From assembly GCF_000803265.1 (NCBI RefSeq), contig NW_014575405.1:1-64000 (forward strand): a DNA stretch of 64,000 nt. Reading direction: 5' to 3'. Under the pieces are notes generated by a model that was given only the letters and a program-made list of their open reading frames with translations, had not been told where the DNA came from and searched no databases. The stretch is from Ordospora colligata OC4. Its lineage: Eukaryota > Microsporidia > Ordosporidae. How positions within the stretch are numbered: position 1 is the stretch's first letter; the number at the start of each line of letters is the position of its first letter. This document shows positions 1 through 9,277 of the stretch, one piece after another. A program made the position numbers and the translations under genes.

Positions 1-309
1 CACCATTTCTAATTATTGCTAGTATGAAATTTATCTATATTGTTGATGTCTTCTTGAGTATCTAGGCAATTACTTGTTTAAATGCATGTCAATGTGGAAA
101 AATCCAACTAGCCAGATAGTTCCATTACAGACCAGAGTCGTACACGATAGATTCAAGACTGTACATCAAGAGATCAATATTGAGATGTTTATGAATCTCA
201 AGTACTCTTTGGATCAAATTGAAGCACAATATACAAGTAATTGCCTAGATACTCAAGAAGACATCAACAATATAGATAAATTTCATACTAGCAATAATTA
301 GAAATGGTG
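1..309. repeat. 77-bp perfect inverted repeat flanking a 155-bp spacer
   Basis: Bases 1-77 are the exact reverse complement of 233-309, with pairing lost at 78/232. The repeat starts at the first base of the window, so its true outer edge is not visible. A short frame with an ATG at 86 ends at a TAG at 299-301 inside the right arm and resembles nothing I recognise. This could be a small terminal-inverted-repeat element (MITE-like), a subtelomeric hairpin, or a fold-back artefact at the end of a contig. The sequence alone cannot separate these. Confidence 0.9.
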
Positions 310-485
310 TACAGAGTAAACGCACACTATCTAATGAGCAATGGGCTCTAGTACTTTTACTGTATTCATCATATGCCACGCTACACCTACAATCAAATAA
401 ACATTGAAAACATTAAATGTTATGATAAGAATTACCAGTATTTATTCAATAATTTTGTATAAGTAAAGCGAAACTGCATAATCTA

Positions 486-662
486 TCATGCAACCATGTC
501 AGAAGACTGCATGTTCTTGATGTTTTCATCCATCTCCTTGACTTTCTTTTGCAGATTCTGTAGCTTTCCTCGAATACCTTCAATCTTTCTGTTAAGTTCG
601 TCAAATAGCTCATCTGTGCTGTCCATCTGTGCTTGAACTTCCTGCCTTGTGGTTGTTGTCAT
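486..662 (-). CDS. 58-aa coiled-coil protein
   Basis: A small gene of 58 residues read from an ATG at 662 to a TGA at 486. A CCC run lies just upstream of the ATG, as at most genes here. After a short Thr-rich start the protein is one continuous amphipathic helix (about residues 7-51) with heptad-spaced Leu, Ile, Val and Met and many Lys and Glu. Size and helix are compatible with HSBP1-like trimeric coiled coils or small kinetochore/SNARE-type helices, but no diagnostic motif is seen. It is divergent from the Chs7 gene at 728, with only 65 bases between the two ATGs. Confidence 0.6.
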   Translation of the reverse strand: MTTTTRQEVQAQMDSTDELFDELNRKIEGIRGKLQNLQKKVKEMDENIKNMQSSDMVA

Positions 663-727
663 TGCATGGGCTTGGGTTTATGCTCAATAAACGCCTGCAC
701 ACATAAATCCGCTTTGTTTACAGTAAG

Positions 728-1540
728 ATGCATGCGGTTGACAGGGTGTGTGAAGAAGTCGGCATGCCTAGTTGTAGATATATAAGTGAGGAGGTCTGCA
801 AGAACAGCAGTAGAAATTATGAGATTGCCAGGTTCAAAATCATGTCACCAACAACTTTAATTCTTTTGATAATAGCCATGGCATCCACAAGAAGAATGAT
901 GGGACATGTAAAAGCATTATGCTCTTCAATAGGCCGTAAAGAAATGCTTATGTTTTTCTATCTTTACTTTGGAGCCATGGCAATCGAGGCATTTCTCGTG
1001 GGATTTGGATACTCTACTTCACAGCAAGTACATCTATTTCTGACCACATTACAGGTATCACTGTACACGTCTGCATTCTTTGTACTGTTCTTAGGATGCA
1101 TCACAATTGACATGTTCATGGGTGTTTTTGGAATACGGGTCACTACGCTGCTAAGAGGCACAACTGCACTATATTCAATCGGAATGGGAGCCATGGTGTT
1201 TATTGGCTTGAGCTCCTCGAATAAGCAGATTGCATCTATTCCATTGATAGTGCTGAATATGCTGTTTTTCTCATTATATGTGCTACTGCAGCTGAAGAAG
1301 CTCAAAAAAAGAAACGGAGAAGTCTGGGCATTTGGAACACTTTTCATCTCACTATCATGCTTCATAATCGCAAACGTGTTCTTGTTTGTTGGGTCCGCAA
1401 TAATAGGCATTGCAACAAACAGATACTTCGATAACCTGTTTTTCTACCATTTCTTCATCCTTTGCACATTTATCATGGTACATAAGTACTGGCTGTCTGT
1501 ATACGACTACGAGGTTGAATCATTGCGCCTAGAAACATAG
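728..1540 (+). CDS. CHS7: Chitin synthase export chaperone, Chs7 family
   Basis: A 270-aa membrane protein with about seven hydrophobic segments from residue 41 to 258. The N-terminal hydrophilic stretch with C-x(6)-C spacing (VCEEVGMPSCRY) and the GRKEM motif after the first membrane segment match the Chs7 family. In yeast that family is an ER chaperone needed for chitin synthase to leave the ER. Microsporidia make a chitinous spore endospore layer, so this gene belongs to spore wall formation. No CCC run precedes the ATG at 728. A GTAAG-like string abuts it, but the frame is open and no intron is needed. The chaperone role is transferred from yeast. Confidence 0.85.
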   Translation: MHAVDRVCEEVGMPSCRYISEEVCKNSSRNYEIARFKIMSPTTLILLIIAMASTRRMMGHVKALCSSIGRKEMLMFFYLYFGAMAIEAFLVGFGYSTSQQVHLFLTTLQVSLYTSAFFVLFLGCITIDMFMGVFGIRVTTLLRGTTALYSIGMGAMVFIGLSSSNKQIASIPLIVLNMLFFSLYVLLQLKKLKKRNGEVWAFGTLFISLSCFIIANVFLFVGSAIIGIATNRYFDNLFFYHFFILCTFIMVHKYWLSVYDYEVESLRLET

Positions 1541-1582
1541 AAACACATGTACTAAACATAGTTGTTATAAAGGTCTTTATTG

Positions 1583-3352
1583 TTAAACTCTATTAAGATC
1601 CTCCTGTGGTTGAATCCCAGTATCTGAGATGTCATCCTCTCCAAGATAAAACTCAACAAACTCATCAGACGTCCTAAGAAGCTCACTAATACCGCCACAT
1701 CCCTTCATCGTCCCTCCACTTAAAAATAACACCTTATCGAACTTCTTCAAAAGCGCATGGTTATGCACAATCATAATTATAGTCCGGTCCGATAGAACAG
1801 ACATTATGTAATCAATCAACTCAGCCTCTGTCTTCTGATCAACATCAGAGGTTGCCTCATCTAGGATAAATATCGGTGAATCCTTGATTATTGCTCTCAT
1901 CAGGCTCATATACTGCTTTTGCCCAACACTCAATTCACATCCCTGTTGCCCACTTTGCTTAAAGTATCCTCCTTCAAGACTACTAAATACTTCATGCGTT
2001 CCGTATTTCATGCATATTTCCTTGACCTTCTCCAAAGACACACTCCAATCGCCATACCTCAGGTTTCTAAGCACTGTTCCATCAATCACACATTTGTCTT
2101 GTGGCACATATGCTATTAGCTCTCTGATTGACCTCCTTGTGTATTCATTCATCTCAACACCGTCAATAAGTATCCTTCCTGAATGCTCCAAGAACCTCAG
2201 AAGAGTGTTGATAAGTGTAGACTTTCCTGCTCCATTTGGACCTGCAATCGCAAGCTTCTCTCCTTTCTTCAGCTCAAAACTTACATTCTCAAGTATGACT
2301 TTCTCTCCTCTTTTAATCCCGACTCTATCAAAAACTATTCCATCGTCAAATCCTTCAATGTCAATCTGCTCAGGTCTATCTTCTTCCTTCTCATACGTAG
2401 AGCTAGAGTAGTCATAATAGTTCTCATAAAGCTCTACAAACTCCCGTGCAAACTCAGTCATCCTCTCCTTAAGAATCGCATGCAAGCCATTCAATGTTAT
2501 TGCATCCATAAACGTCATGTTATTTAGGCTCAGATACAGAATCATAGCATGTGGAACTAACGAGCAGAGCTTCTGAATAAACGTAATCATGTTTTCGGAG
2601 CAGCTGTATCGCGTCCCTTGAACCACTCTATCATTCAACGTTGAGTGGAACACACTCGACTCCCTTTCCTCAAGTCCAAAAGATTTAACAACTTCATAGT
2701 TGTTCAAAATGTCACTCAGCTTCTTCACTGACTTGTTCTTTGCAACATTATATTTTCCACGGATAATATTGCGCTTTGATGTCAGAAATACTGTCGTTGA
2801 AATGTACAGTAAAGGAATCATAAGAAACAATAATGCATTCTCAGGTCCAAACGATACCATTTTCACCATTGCTATCGCAATAAATATCGTCGAGTTCATC
2901 AGCGTTGGAATCACCACATCAACTGCCTCGCCAATCGCCTTACACTTCCTGTTTATTCGGCCTTCAAGATCCCCAGGCGACACCTCATGAAATACATTGT
3001 ATTCCAGCGATATGTACTCAAAAAAAACATCTCGGTAGCAATCTGTGTATATATCCTGTATAATGTAAGCCATCAAAAATATTGGGAAGTACTCAAACAT
3101 GGCTGCAGATATTCCATATATCAGTAGTCTGTAAACAAGATGTGTGTGCTCGCCCAAATCTTTTAGCTCAATGTGATCTGCAATCTCTGAAAGAACACTC
3201 GAAGCAACTTTCGCATACAAAACATTTGCAGCAACCGCCATCCCAAAAATCGGAAACAGCATCAGAAGCATATACGTCCTGTTGAAAACATGCTTCATAA
3301 GAATCTCGCTCACTCCATAAACCAGACTCTTGCGAGGCTTAGATCTTATCAT
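1583..3352 (-). CDS. ABC half-transporter (ATM1/ABCB type)
   Basis: 589 aa. An N-terminal membrane domain (about residues 20-320) is followed by one nucleotide-binding domain. Visible motifs: Walker A GPNGAGKST near 371, signature LSVGQKQ near 474, Walker B FILDEAT near 495, and the switch His in IVHNHALL near 527. One membrane domain plus one ATPase domain makes it a half-transporter that should dimerise. Microsporidia keep several such genes. ATM1-type members export a sulfur compound from the mitosome for cytosolic Fe-S assembly, but I see no clear targeting peptide, so substrate and membrane remain open. The start ATG at 3352 has a CCC run about 20 bases upstream. Confidence 0.85.
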   Translation of the reverse strand: MIRSKPRKSLVYGVSEILMKHVFNRTYMLLMLFPIFGMAVAANVLYAKVASSVLSEIADHIELKDLGEHTHLVYRLLIYGISAAMFEYFPIFLMAYIIQDIYTDCYRDVFFEYISLEYNVFHEVSPGDLEGRINRKCKAIGEAVDVVIPTLMNSTIFIAIAMVKMVSFGPENALLFLMIPLLYISTTVFLTSKRNIIRGKYNVAKNKSVKKLSDILNNYEVVKSFGLEERESSVFHSTLNDRVVQGTRYSCSENMITFIQKLCSLVPHAMILYLSLNNMTFMDAITLNGLHAILKERMTEFAREFVELYENYYDYSSSTYEKEEDRPEQIDIEGFDDGIVFDRVGIKRGEKVILENVSFELKKGEKLAIAGPNGAGKSTLINTLLRFLEHSGRILIDGVEMNEYTRRSIRELIAYVPQDKCVIDGTVLRNLRYGDWSVSLEKVKEICMKYGTHEVFSSLEGGYFKQSGQQGCELSVGQKQYMSLMRAIIKDSPIFILDEATSDVDQKTEAELIDYIMSVLSDRTIIMIVHNHALLKKFDKVLFLSGGTMKGCGGISELLRTSDEFVEFYLGEDDISDTGIQPQEDLNRV

Positions 3353-3527
3353 GGCACTTTCTTAAAGGGGTTCGCAACAATTTTTTCATACATCAACACA
3401 AATCTTATTGATCCACTTTTCTTTCGTTCATGCGCATAAATACCGTCATATTATCAAGTACATCAATATCAATGCACATCTTGGATTCAGGGTTATAACT
3501 CAACAACACAGCAACACGACCAATTTA

Positions 3528-3860
3528 TTAATCGATAACAATCTCCTTGAGGCCCTTGAACGACCCGACAATCACCAGCTCAGTATGCAGTATCTGCTTC
3601 TCTGCATCCTTTTCGCATGTCTTCTTAGTGACTCGGACACGGATCTTGGCAGGAATGTTCTTATTTCCGTTCAAAAACACAAAGTTATTGAGCTCCTTCG
3701 TAACAACTACCCCAGTCTTCTCTCCAAAGTACTTCTGGATCTCTTTCTTCAGTCTCCTTATTGCACCAGGTGCCTTCCTTGTCCATGGGACAGAAAATGC
3801 TATTCTTCTCAAGTTCACAGTAATCTCCACTGTCTGGCCTTCTACTATCTTGGATGGCAT
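3528..3860 (-). CDS. RPL31: 60S ribosomal protein eL31
   Basis: 110 aa covering the whole eL31 fold. The conserved strings are WTRKAPGAIRRLKKEI, the LNNFVFLNGNKNIPAKIRVRV stretch (equivalent to [21 protein letters not shown]) and the C-terminal VGSFKGLKEI. eL31 sits at the rim of the large subunit exit tunnel. The ATG at 3860 follows a CCCC run, itself preceded by an AAAAAATTT box at 3868-3876. The gene is divergent from CCT1, sharing a 215-base spacer. No intron is present. Confidence 0.93.
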   Translation of the reverse strand: MPSKIVEGQTVEITVNLRRIAFSVPWTRKAPGAIRRLKKEIQKYFGEKTGVVVTKELNNFVFLNGNKNIPAKIRVRVTKKTCEKDAEKQILHTELVIVGSFKGLKEIVID

Positions 3861-4075
3861 TCGGGGTAAATTTTTTCATGATCAAATACCTGTGGATGTC
3901 TTTTGCACTCAATATTCATGCACAGTCTATAACATTGCATCACCAAAGTGTTCATGCATATACTAAAATACATGTAAATTTATGCTGATAAGCATCTTAT
4001 GCATTTCAAACAATTCACAAAGCATAAAGATGCAATGTCTTCATGTGCAATAATCACACTGATTTTTGACCCTGA
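3861..4075. promoter_or_regulatory. Shared spacer between divergent eL31 and CCT1 genes
   Basis: 215 bases between two ATGs on opposite strands. On the eL31 side (minus strand) an A/T box at 3868-3876 abuts a CCCC run at 3863-3866, two bases from the ATG. On the CCT1 side (plus strand) a CCC run lies two to four bases before the ATG at 4076. Both signals are immediately 5' of the start codon, which implies very short leaders. No TATA element is obvious. Confidence 0.5.
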
Positions 4076-5698
4076 ATGGTTAAGGAGATTTCTACAACAG
4101 ACATCTTCTGCGGTGGCGAGAGCTACACTGGAGTTCAAGCTGTCGAGAGAAACTCAAAGGCAATGGCAAGGATATACGATGCAATAAAAACAAGTTTTGG
4201 ACCATTGGGTCTTGACAAGATGTGTGTCAACTCTGCAGGAGAGGTCAGCATCACAAACGATGGCGCAACAATTCTTCAGAGCATGCTGGTGGACGATCCA
4301 GCAGCAAAGATCCTTGTTGATCTTGCAACGCAGCAAGACAATGAGGTTGGGGATGGAACAACATCTGTTGTTCTGATGGCTGCAAGTCTTATTGAGAAAG
4401 GAGCAAAACTGATTTCATCAGGTGTGCATCCATCTGTTGTTGTATCTGGATACAAGATGGCATTCAACGAGTGCATTCAATTTATCAAGAAAAGCATAGC
4501 TAAGGATATTTCCACACTAGGTGCAAAGGCATTAGGTAATATTGTAAACACAAGTATATCAAGTAAGGTTATTGGATCTGAATCTGCATTATTTTGTGAG
4601 ATTGTTGTAGATGCATTGAAATGCATTGAACCGTCTGAAGGAGGCAAGAAGGTTGTGTATCCTATCGAGGACATCAATATTCTCAAGCATCCTGGAGGAG
4701 CAATGGCTGAATCGTTTTTAGTGCAAGGTTATGCCATGAACTGTGCATTGGCATCTGGATTCATGAAGAAAGTTGTTAAGAAGCCAAAGATCTTATGTAT
4801 TGACTTTGGGCTGCAGAAATACAAAAACCCACTGACTGTAAATATTGTAGTTGACGATCCGTCGAAGTTAGAAGATATCAGGAAGAAGGAGCTTGAAATA
4901 ACTGCGAACCAAATCAAGTCTATTGTGGCGTCTGGAGCAACGGTAGTTTTAACAACAAGAGGAATGGACGACTTTTGCACAAAGCTTCTGCTTGATGCAG
5001 GAATAGTTGGGATCCGAAGATGCAAAAAAGAAGACCTGGATGTGATTGCCCGAGCAAGCGGAACATCGGTTCTAATCTCGATGACAGATCTCAATGGTGT
5101 TGAAAGTGTGCCTACATTAGGAAGTGCAAACAAATTTGAGGTTGTATCGATTGGAGAGGAAGAATGTGTGTTTATTGAAGGGCTTAAGAAGAAGATGGCA
5201 TCTATAATCTTGAGGGGAGCAAACTACCAATTACTTGATGAGATGCAAAGGTCTATTCATGATGCCATATGTGCATTGAAGAGAACATTGGAGTCGAAGT
5301 CTATTGTTCCTGGAGGAGGGGCTGTGGAGTGTGCGTTGTCTTTAATGCTGGAGAAGTTTTCATTTACAGTGAATTCCAAGGAGCATGTTGCAATCCACAG
5401 ATATGCAGAGTCATTAATTTCGATACCAAGAATACTTGCATCAAATGCAGGCCTGGATCCAAACGAGATTGTTGCTAAGCTTCTAGCTATGCAAGGCACA
5501 GACGCCAGCGATAAATCAGGCAATAGCATGTTTGGTGTTGATGCAGTGACCGGAGAAATCCAGAACAATGTGGAAGCCGGAATCATTGAGCCAAGCATGA
5601 TTAAGATGAAATCTCTTAGAGCAGCAACAGAAGCATCCATTAGTATCCTTAGGATCAACGAAGTGATAATGCTGCCTCCAGAAGAGCCCAGAAATTAA
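4076..5698 (+). CDS. CCT1: Chaperonin CCT subunit alpha (TCP-1)
   Basis: 540 aa, close to the usual length of about 550. Group II chaperonin motifs are intact: GPLGLDKM, TNDGATIL, GDGTTSVV (nucleotide binding, near residue 92), the apical-domain stretch and VPGGGAVE. SYTGVQAVERNSKAMARIYDAIKTSFGPLGLDKM and the YPIEDINILK stretch fit the alpha subunit best. It is part of the cytosolic eight-subunit TRiC ring that folds actin and tubulin. The ATG at 4076 follows CCCTGA directly. Confidence 0.92.
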   Translation: MVKEISTTDIFCGGESYTGVQAVERNSKAMARIYDAIKTSFGPLGLDKMCVNSAGEVSITNDGATILQSMLVDDPAAKILVDLATQQDNEVGDGTTSVVLMAASLIEKGAKLISSGVHPSVVVSGYKMAFNECIQFIKKSIAKDISTLGAKALGNIVNTSISSKVIGSESALFCEIVVDALKCIEPSEGGKKVVYPIEDINILKHPGGAMAESFLVQGYAMNCALASGFMKKVVKKPKILCIDFGLQKYKNPLTVNIVVDDPSKLEDIRKKELEITANQIKSIVASGATVVLTTRGMDDFCTKLLLDAGIVGIRRCKKEDLDVIARASGTSVLISMTDLNGVESVPTLGSANKFEVVSIGEEECVFIEGLKKKMASIILRGANYQLLDEMQRSIHDAICALKRTLESKSIVPGGGAVECALSLMLEKFSFTVNSKEHVAIHRYAESLISIPRILASNAGLDPNEIVAKLLAMQGTDASDKSGNSMFGVDAVTGEIQNNVEAGIIEPSMIKMKSLRAATEASISILRINEVIMLPPEEPRN

Positions 5699-5843
5699 AT
5701 GAATGAATTAGTCATGACTTTACATTCGTATCTTTACTTTTCCACTGTTGATCCCAAATAATGCTCTCGCATGCATTAACTTGAATATGTCTAGTATAAA
5801 TACTATAGATACGCTACACAAATAGTTTATGGTTTAATTACAA

Positions 5844-6587
5844 TCAGAACACATGAGACTCTATAAGCTCGTTCAAATGCCTGTTTTTGGATTTTTCTAT
5901 AGCGCACATCCATATCCTGGTTTTGTACACTCTATACAGCTCCTTGACAAGATCCCTGAAATCCACCCTTTCATCACTTGCAAAATAAAACGTTATCTTG
6001 TTCAGATCCCATTGATACTCGCATCCAACTACCTCCATGTCCAGCCCACTCATAAATGCCCTTTCTCTACAGAATTCCAGCGCTCTGGTTTGCATGCTTC
6101 TCTTCCTTTCCAATGCCTCAAGATCAAGTAACGTTGCCAACCTGTATATCCTCTTTGGTTGCACCTCATTCGAAATGTCCTCGTACTTCTTGAATAACCT
6201 TTCAAGCTTCTCCTTCGTAGTCACCCCAACTACCATTCCACAATCTTCTCCCCTATCCGCTTCCAATATCACGTAAGAATTCTTTCTGATCCCAAGATTC
6301 ACATCAACAAACGCAACATCAAGGCGCTTGCTCTCAAACTGTATGATGTAGTAGTGGCTCTCTGCCGCTATCGACATAAACTTAAATGACGTCTCTATGC
6401 TATCAAATATCTGCTTCATTGGAAACTCAACTAGCTTCCGCTCTATCTTGCATGCATTCTCAGATCTGCGCTTGAACGGATTCGTCCCAACTATTCTCCA
6501 ATCCTCCTGACTCTCATGCCATGTCTCTGTGCTTTCAGACCATAAACTGTTCAAAAATGGCGAGGCCCAGTTCTCGCAGAAGGACAT
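5844..6587 (-). CDS. PSP1 C-terminal domain protein
   Basis: 247 aa. The C-terminal half (about residues 110-225) has the PSP1/RicT domain pattern: a long helix with KEKLERLFKKYED, then ALEFCRERAFMSGLDMEVVGCEYQWD, then LTFYF-like ITFYFASDERVDFRDLVKEL and a final TRIWM strand. In yeast Psp1 suppresses DNA polymerase alpha mutants; bacterial RicT acts in RNA processing complexes. The role here is unknown. The N-terminal 100 residues are not recognisable. CCC lies about ten bases before the ATG at 6587. Confidence 0.75.
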   Translation of the reverse strand: MSFCENWASPFLNSLWSESTETWHESQEDWRIVGTNPFKRRSENACKIERKLVEFPMKQIFDSIETSFKFMSIAAESHYYIIQFESKRLDVAFVDVNLGIRKNSYVILEADRGEDCGMVVGVTTKEKLERLFKKYEDISNEVQPKRIYRLATLLDLEALERKRSMQTRALEFCRERAFMSGLDMEVVGCEYQWDLNKITFYFASDERVDFRDLVKELYRVYKTRIWMCAIEKSKNRHLNELIESHVF

Positions 6588-6632
6588 TCTTCAGAGGGTT
6601 AATCAAAAATCAAAAATATACACGCATGAAAT

Positions 6633-7457
6633 TCACACCTCTTGCCATAGCTTAGCAGTATATCGAACTTTGTCTCCATAAAGACTAAAAGTATTATTGA
6701 GCAATGTATCCGCCACCACTTCATACTCCATATTCTTCACTTTACTTATAACCTCTGCCACTTGTATTACACAACAAGGCTCGTTTCTCTTCTTCAATGC
6801 TTTCTGACCATCAAAATAGCTTGTGACATACTTAGATCCTGCATAGCTATTCCTGATCTTACAGTATGGCGAGTCAGTCTCCACAAGTATCGAGTCAATT
6901 GGTAATTCTTTCAATACCTCAATGCCTTCTTCAGTTTTCACAGAGCATCCATTAATTCCTATATACAGCCCTTTCCTTATCAACTCTTTTGCCTCTTCAT
7001 GCGTCCCTGTGAAGCTGTGAACAACGCCCCGAAGTGAATAATCACAAATCATCTCCATAAAGTCTCTGTGGCATGTTCTCGAATGAAAAAAATAGCACTC
7101 TCCATTCAGATCAAGTTGTGAACGAAAAATTCGCTTCTGTGAGTTGACATCTGCAAACTCAAGACGATCGTAATCTAAGCCACATTCTCCAACTGCTACA
7201 ACCACATCCTCTTTTACCAAGCACTCTATCCCAGATACATCAAGGCACTGTTGTGATGAAGTAGGATGTATACCAACTGTAGCCACAGTCCTGTATCTTC
7301 TGGCAAGCTCAACACATTTTCTGCTTGTTTCACAATCAATTCCTGTAAACACAGGCATTACATTACTTTCCCTTGCCCTTCCAATTATTTGATCGAGCAT
7401 TTCTTGGTTTTTTGCCAACTGACTATCTGTAATATTGACTGCTATGTCTATCAGCAT
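6633..7457 (-). CDS. TatD-family metal-dependent DNase
   Basis: 274 aa from the ATG at 7457, which has CCCTA immediately before it. A longer open frame to 7535 begins with a non-ATG codon and would overlap the neighbour's promoter. The N-terminus IDIAVNITD is the eukaryotic TATDN1-type version of the metal-binding strand. Further metal ligands appear in GECGLDYD, GVVHSFTG and ETDSPY. The family are 3'-5' exonucleases or endonucleases acting on DNA, linked to apoptotic DNA fragmentation and DNA repair in yeast. The divergent neighbour is the CENP-C-like gene, with 96 bases between starts. Confidence 0.85.
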   Translation of the reverse strand: MLIDIAVNITDSQLAKNQEMLDQIIGRARESNVMPVFTGIDCETSRKCVELARRYRTVATVGIHPTSSQQCLDVSGIECLVKEDVVVAVGECGLDYDRLEFADVNSQKRIFRSQLDLNGECYFFHSRTCHRDFMEMICDYSLRGVVHSFTGTHEEAKELIRKGLYIGINGCSVKTEEGIEVLKELPIDSILVETDSPYCKIRNSYAGSKYVTSYFDGQKALKKRNEPCCVIQVAEVISKVKNMEYEVVADTLLNNTFSLYGDKVRYTAKLWQEV

Positions 7458-7553
7458 TAGGGTAGTCTTGGCAACACATATTATGGATGTATGCATCGAC
7501 AGTACCTTGAGGCAGGTGCAGTCGCAAATGTGCAAATGTTTAGCCCTTGGGCA
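7458..7553. promoter_or_regulatory. 96-bp bidirectional start region (TatD / CENP-C-like)
   Basis: The two genes start on opposite strands here. A CCC run sits 2 bases from the TatD ATG (minus strand). On the plus strand a CCC run at 7545-7547 lies about 6 bases before the ATG at 7554. Three ATGs at 7483-7491 and one at 7536 precede 7554; those at 7491 and 7536 are in frame, so a longer protein cannot be excluded. Confidence 0.45.
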
Positions 7554-8549
7554 ATGAGAAAGATATACAAGCCGCCAAGCAAAAGATGCAAGAATTATAG
7601 GAAAAAGACATTGGATCCCAAGTCACGACTGGACATCAGAAAAGACGAAGATGACCTTGAAAATATTGATGACTACTGGAAGACAGCAGAGTCGGTGCTT
7701 AGAGATGACAGCGCCACAGAAATTGAAGAAACAGCGGTATATAGAAGCGAGGACGAATGCACACATAGCGATACACTTTTTGACATCAAAGGCATCCGTG
7801 AAAGACTTTCTATAAAACAATCGTGTGCTGATCTATCTGCAGTTGATGCAGGCACACTTGAATTAAGTAGCATTGTGACAAACAGCGTTCTTGAAAAGAT
7901 GGATCCATCGGTTTTATTTGAAAACATAACCGTTGATCATAATGTTACTGCAGACGATGGATTTGAAAGCATTTCTAACATCAAAGTTGAAAATAGAAAG
8001 TGTTTGCATAATGAATCTACCAAACACTCTATGCGTGTCAAATACGGCTTTACAGCTGATGCATGCGTTACGACAGTCTCAGGTCTTGAAATGAGCTTGA
8101 TAAATGCTAAGGAAGATAAATCCCAAGAGAATACTCATAATAAAAATACAACAGAATCTCAACAATACAAAATGGTCAAATCAATCATTAATCCTGAAGC
8201 AATAAACGAATGCAAAGAAAATATAGAATTTACATCTGAATATCCAAGCTATGTAGTTGCGAATGCTCTTAAAGCTTACCAAGGAAAGAGTTCATTTGAG
8301 CCACTGGCTACATCATTGGGCATAGCAACGGGGATTTTGTTTCTCAAAAGCTTTGCATCTGTCAGTCCTGAGCATGCATCCTGTGGGTTTTCAATGTTTG
8401 TCATAAAAGGCGCAGTTCAGGTTTGCATTGCCAACCAGAAGCTTATTTTGAAGAAAGGTGGCGTCTGTGTGATTGAGAAAGATACAAAATACTCCATAAG
8501 CAATCCATTCGCAACACGGTGTGCTATTCTATTAACACATACTTTATAA
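7554..8549 (+). CDS. CENP-C/Mif2-like protein with C-terminal cupin domain
   Basis: 331 aa. The last 85 residues form a cupin of the CENP-C/Mif2 type: a strand pair FSMFVIKGAVQVCIANQKL, then LKKGGVCVIEKDTKYSISN and RCAILLTHT. In that family it dimerises the protein at the inner kinetochore. The N-terminus is very basic (RKIYKPPSKRCKNYRKK) and is followed by an acidic segment with DDYW, reminiscent of the YW end of the CENP-C motif, although the Arg-rich motif itself is not clear. The middle is Ser/Thr/Asn-rich and poorly conserved. The start at 7554 is chosen for its CCC signal. It lies tail-to-tail with the HP1-like gene. Confidence 0.65.
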   Translation: MRKIYKPPSKRCKNYRKKTLDPKSRLDIRKDEDDLENIDDYWKTAESVLRDDSATEIEETAVYRSEDECTHSDTLFDIKGIRERLSIKQSCADLSAVDAGTLELSSIVTNSVLEKMDPSVLFENITVDHNVTADDGFESISNIKVENRKCLHNESTKHSMRVKYGFTADACVTTVSGLEMSLINAKEDKSQENTHNKNTTESQQYKMVKSIINPEAINECKENIEFTSEYPSYVVANALKAYQGKSSFEPLATSLGIATGILFLKSFASVSPEHASCGFSMFVIKGAVQVCIANQKLILKKGGVCVIEKDTKYSISNPFATRCAILLTHTL

Positions 8550-8656
8550 TCTTATAAGAATGCACATCATAATATAAAATATTAGAAACTGATCTATATC
8601 ACTATTTAATGCTTGTGACCCGAAATCAATCAGAACAAGTCTACATGGACTTAATA

Positions 8657-9277
8657 CTACTTGCTAGCATCTACGCCATCTTCACAGAACACAAGATTGC
8701 TTTCATAGTACTCAAGAAGAGGAATGGGGCACTTTTCGTGAATAATCTCAGCTGGGAATTTGCCATTCTCTCCGTTCTTGAACAACAAATAAACAACCAA
8801 ACCATTTTTTGAATCGTTCATCTCAACAGAGATCACTTTGTCTACAGCCGAGCTCAAATTGTCTATTTTCGCCTGTGTATCAGGTAAAACTTTGGATTTA
8901 GTACGAGGTTTTCGTTTGATTCCTTCTTGACTTTGCTTATTGTTATTCTGCAATTCATTCTTATCTTTTTGAGATCTGCTTTTTCTTTTATTCGTTCCGT
9001 AAGATTCTTGCTCAGCGGCACTCTCTTGGGGGTTTTGTGTGGCTTTTGCTTCTGATGGATTCAAATTGCTCTGCTTGCCTTTCTTTTGCTTTTTATTAGG
9101 CATGGCTTTTGTATTCTCATACTCCTGTATCATATCTTTACAGAATATGTTCTTTTCGTTCTCCCAGGTGTTGTCTGAATCAGGATATCCCTGCCACTTC
9201 AGCAGGTATTGCTTTACTCCCTTTAATGTCCTACTTGCAACAACTTTCTCAACTACGTAGACATCTTCGGCGCTCAT
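8657..9277 (-). CDS. HP1-like protein with chromodomain and chromoshadow domain
   Basis: 206 aa. The N-terminal chromodomain (about residues 5-50) shows YVVEKVVASR, the YLLKWQGYPDSDNTWE core with the aromatic cage Tyr/Trp positions, and a terminal helix. A Lys/Gln/Ser-rich hinge follows (55-140). The C-terminal 65 residues read as a chromoshadow domain: strands around DKVISVEMND and VVYLLFKNGENGKFPAEI, then helix CPIPLLEYYESNL. Known HP1/Swi6 proteins bind methylated H3K9 and dimerise through the shadow domain to form heterochromatin. H3 encoded at 28745 keeps K9. Confidence 0.85.
   Translation of the reverse strand: MSAEDVYVVEKVVASRTLKGVKQYLLKWQGYPDSDNTWENEKNIFCKDMIQEYENTKAMPNKKQKKGKQSNLNPSEAKATQNPQESAAEQESYGTNKRKSRSQKDKNELQNNNKQSQEGIKRKPRTKSKVLPDTQAKIDNLSSAVDKVISVEMNDSKNGLVVYLLFKNGENGKFPAEIIHEKCPIPLLEYYESNLVFCEDGVDASK

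Noticed and set aside
276..406. Open frame crossing the right repeat arm that ends in a hydrophobic stretch
   Set aside because: It has no ATG at its start and no recognised similarity. It could be the end of a broken gene but cannot be supported.
723..730. GTAAG string next to the Chs7 ATG as a splice donor
   Set aside because: The Chs7 frame is complete from the ATG, and no matching branch/acceptor site or lost exon is needed.
3685..3912. 75-codon minus-strand frame
   Set aside because: It overlaps eL31 in another frame and has no family resemblance.
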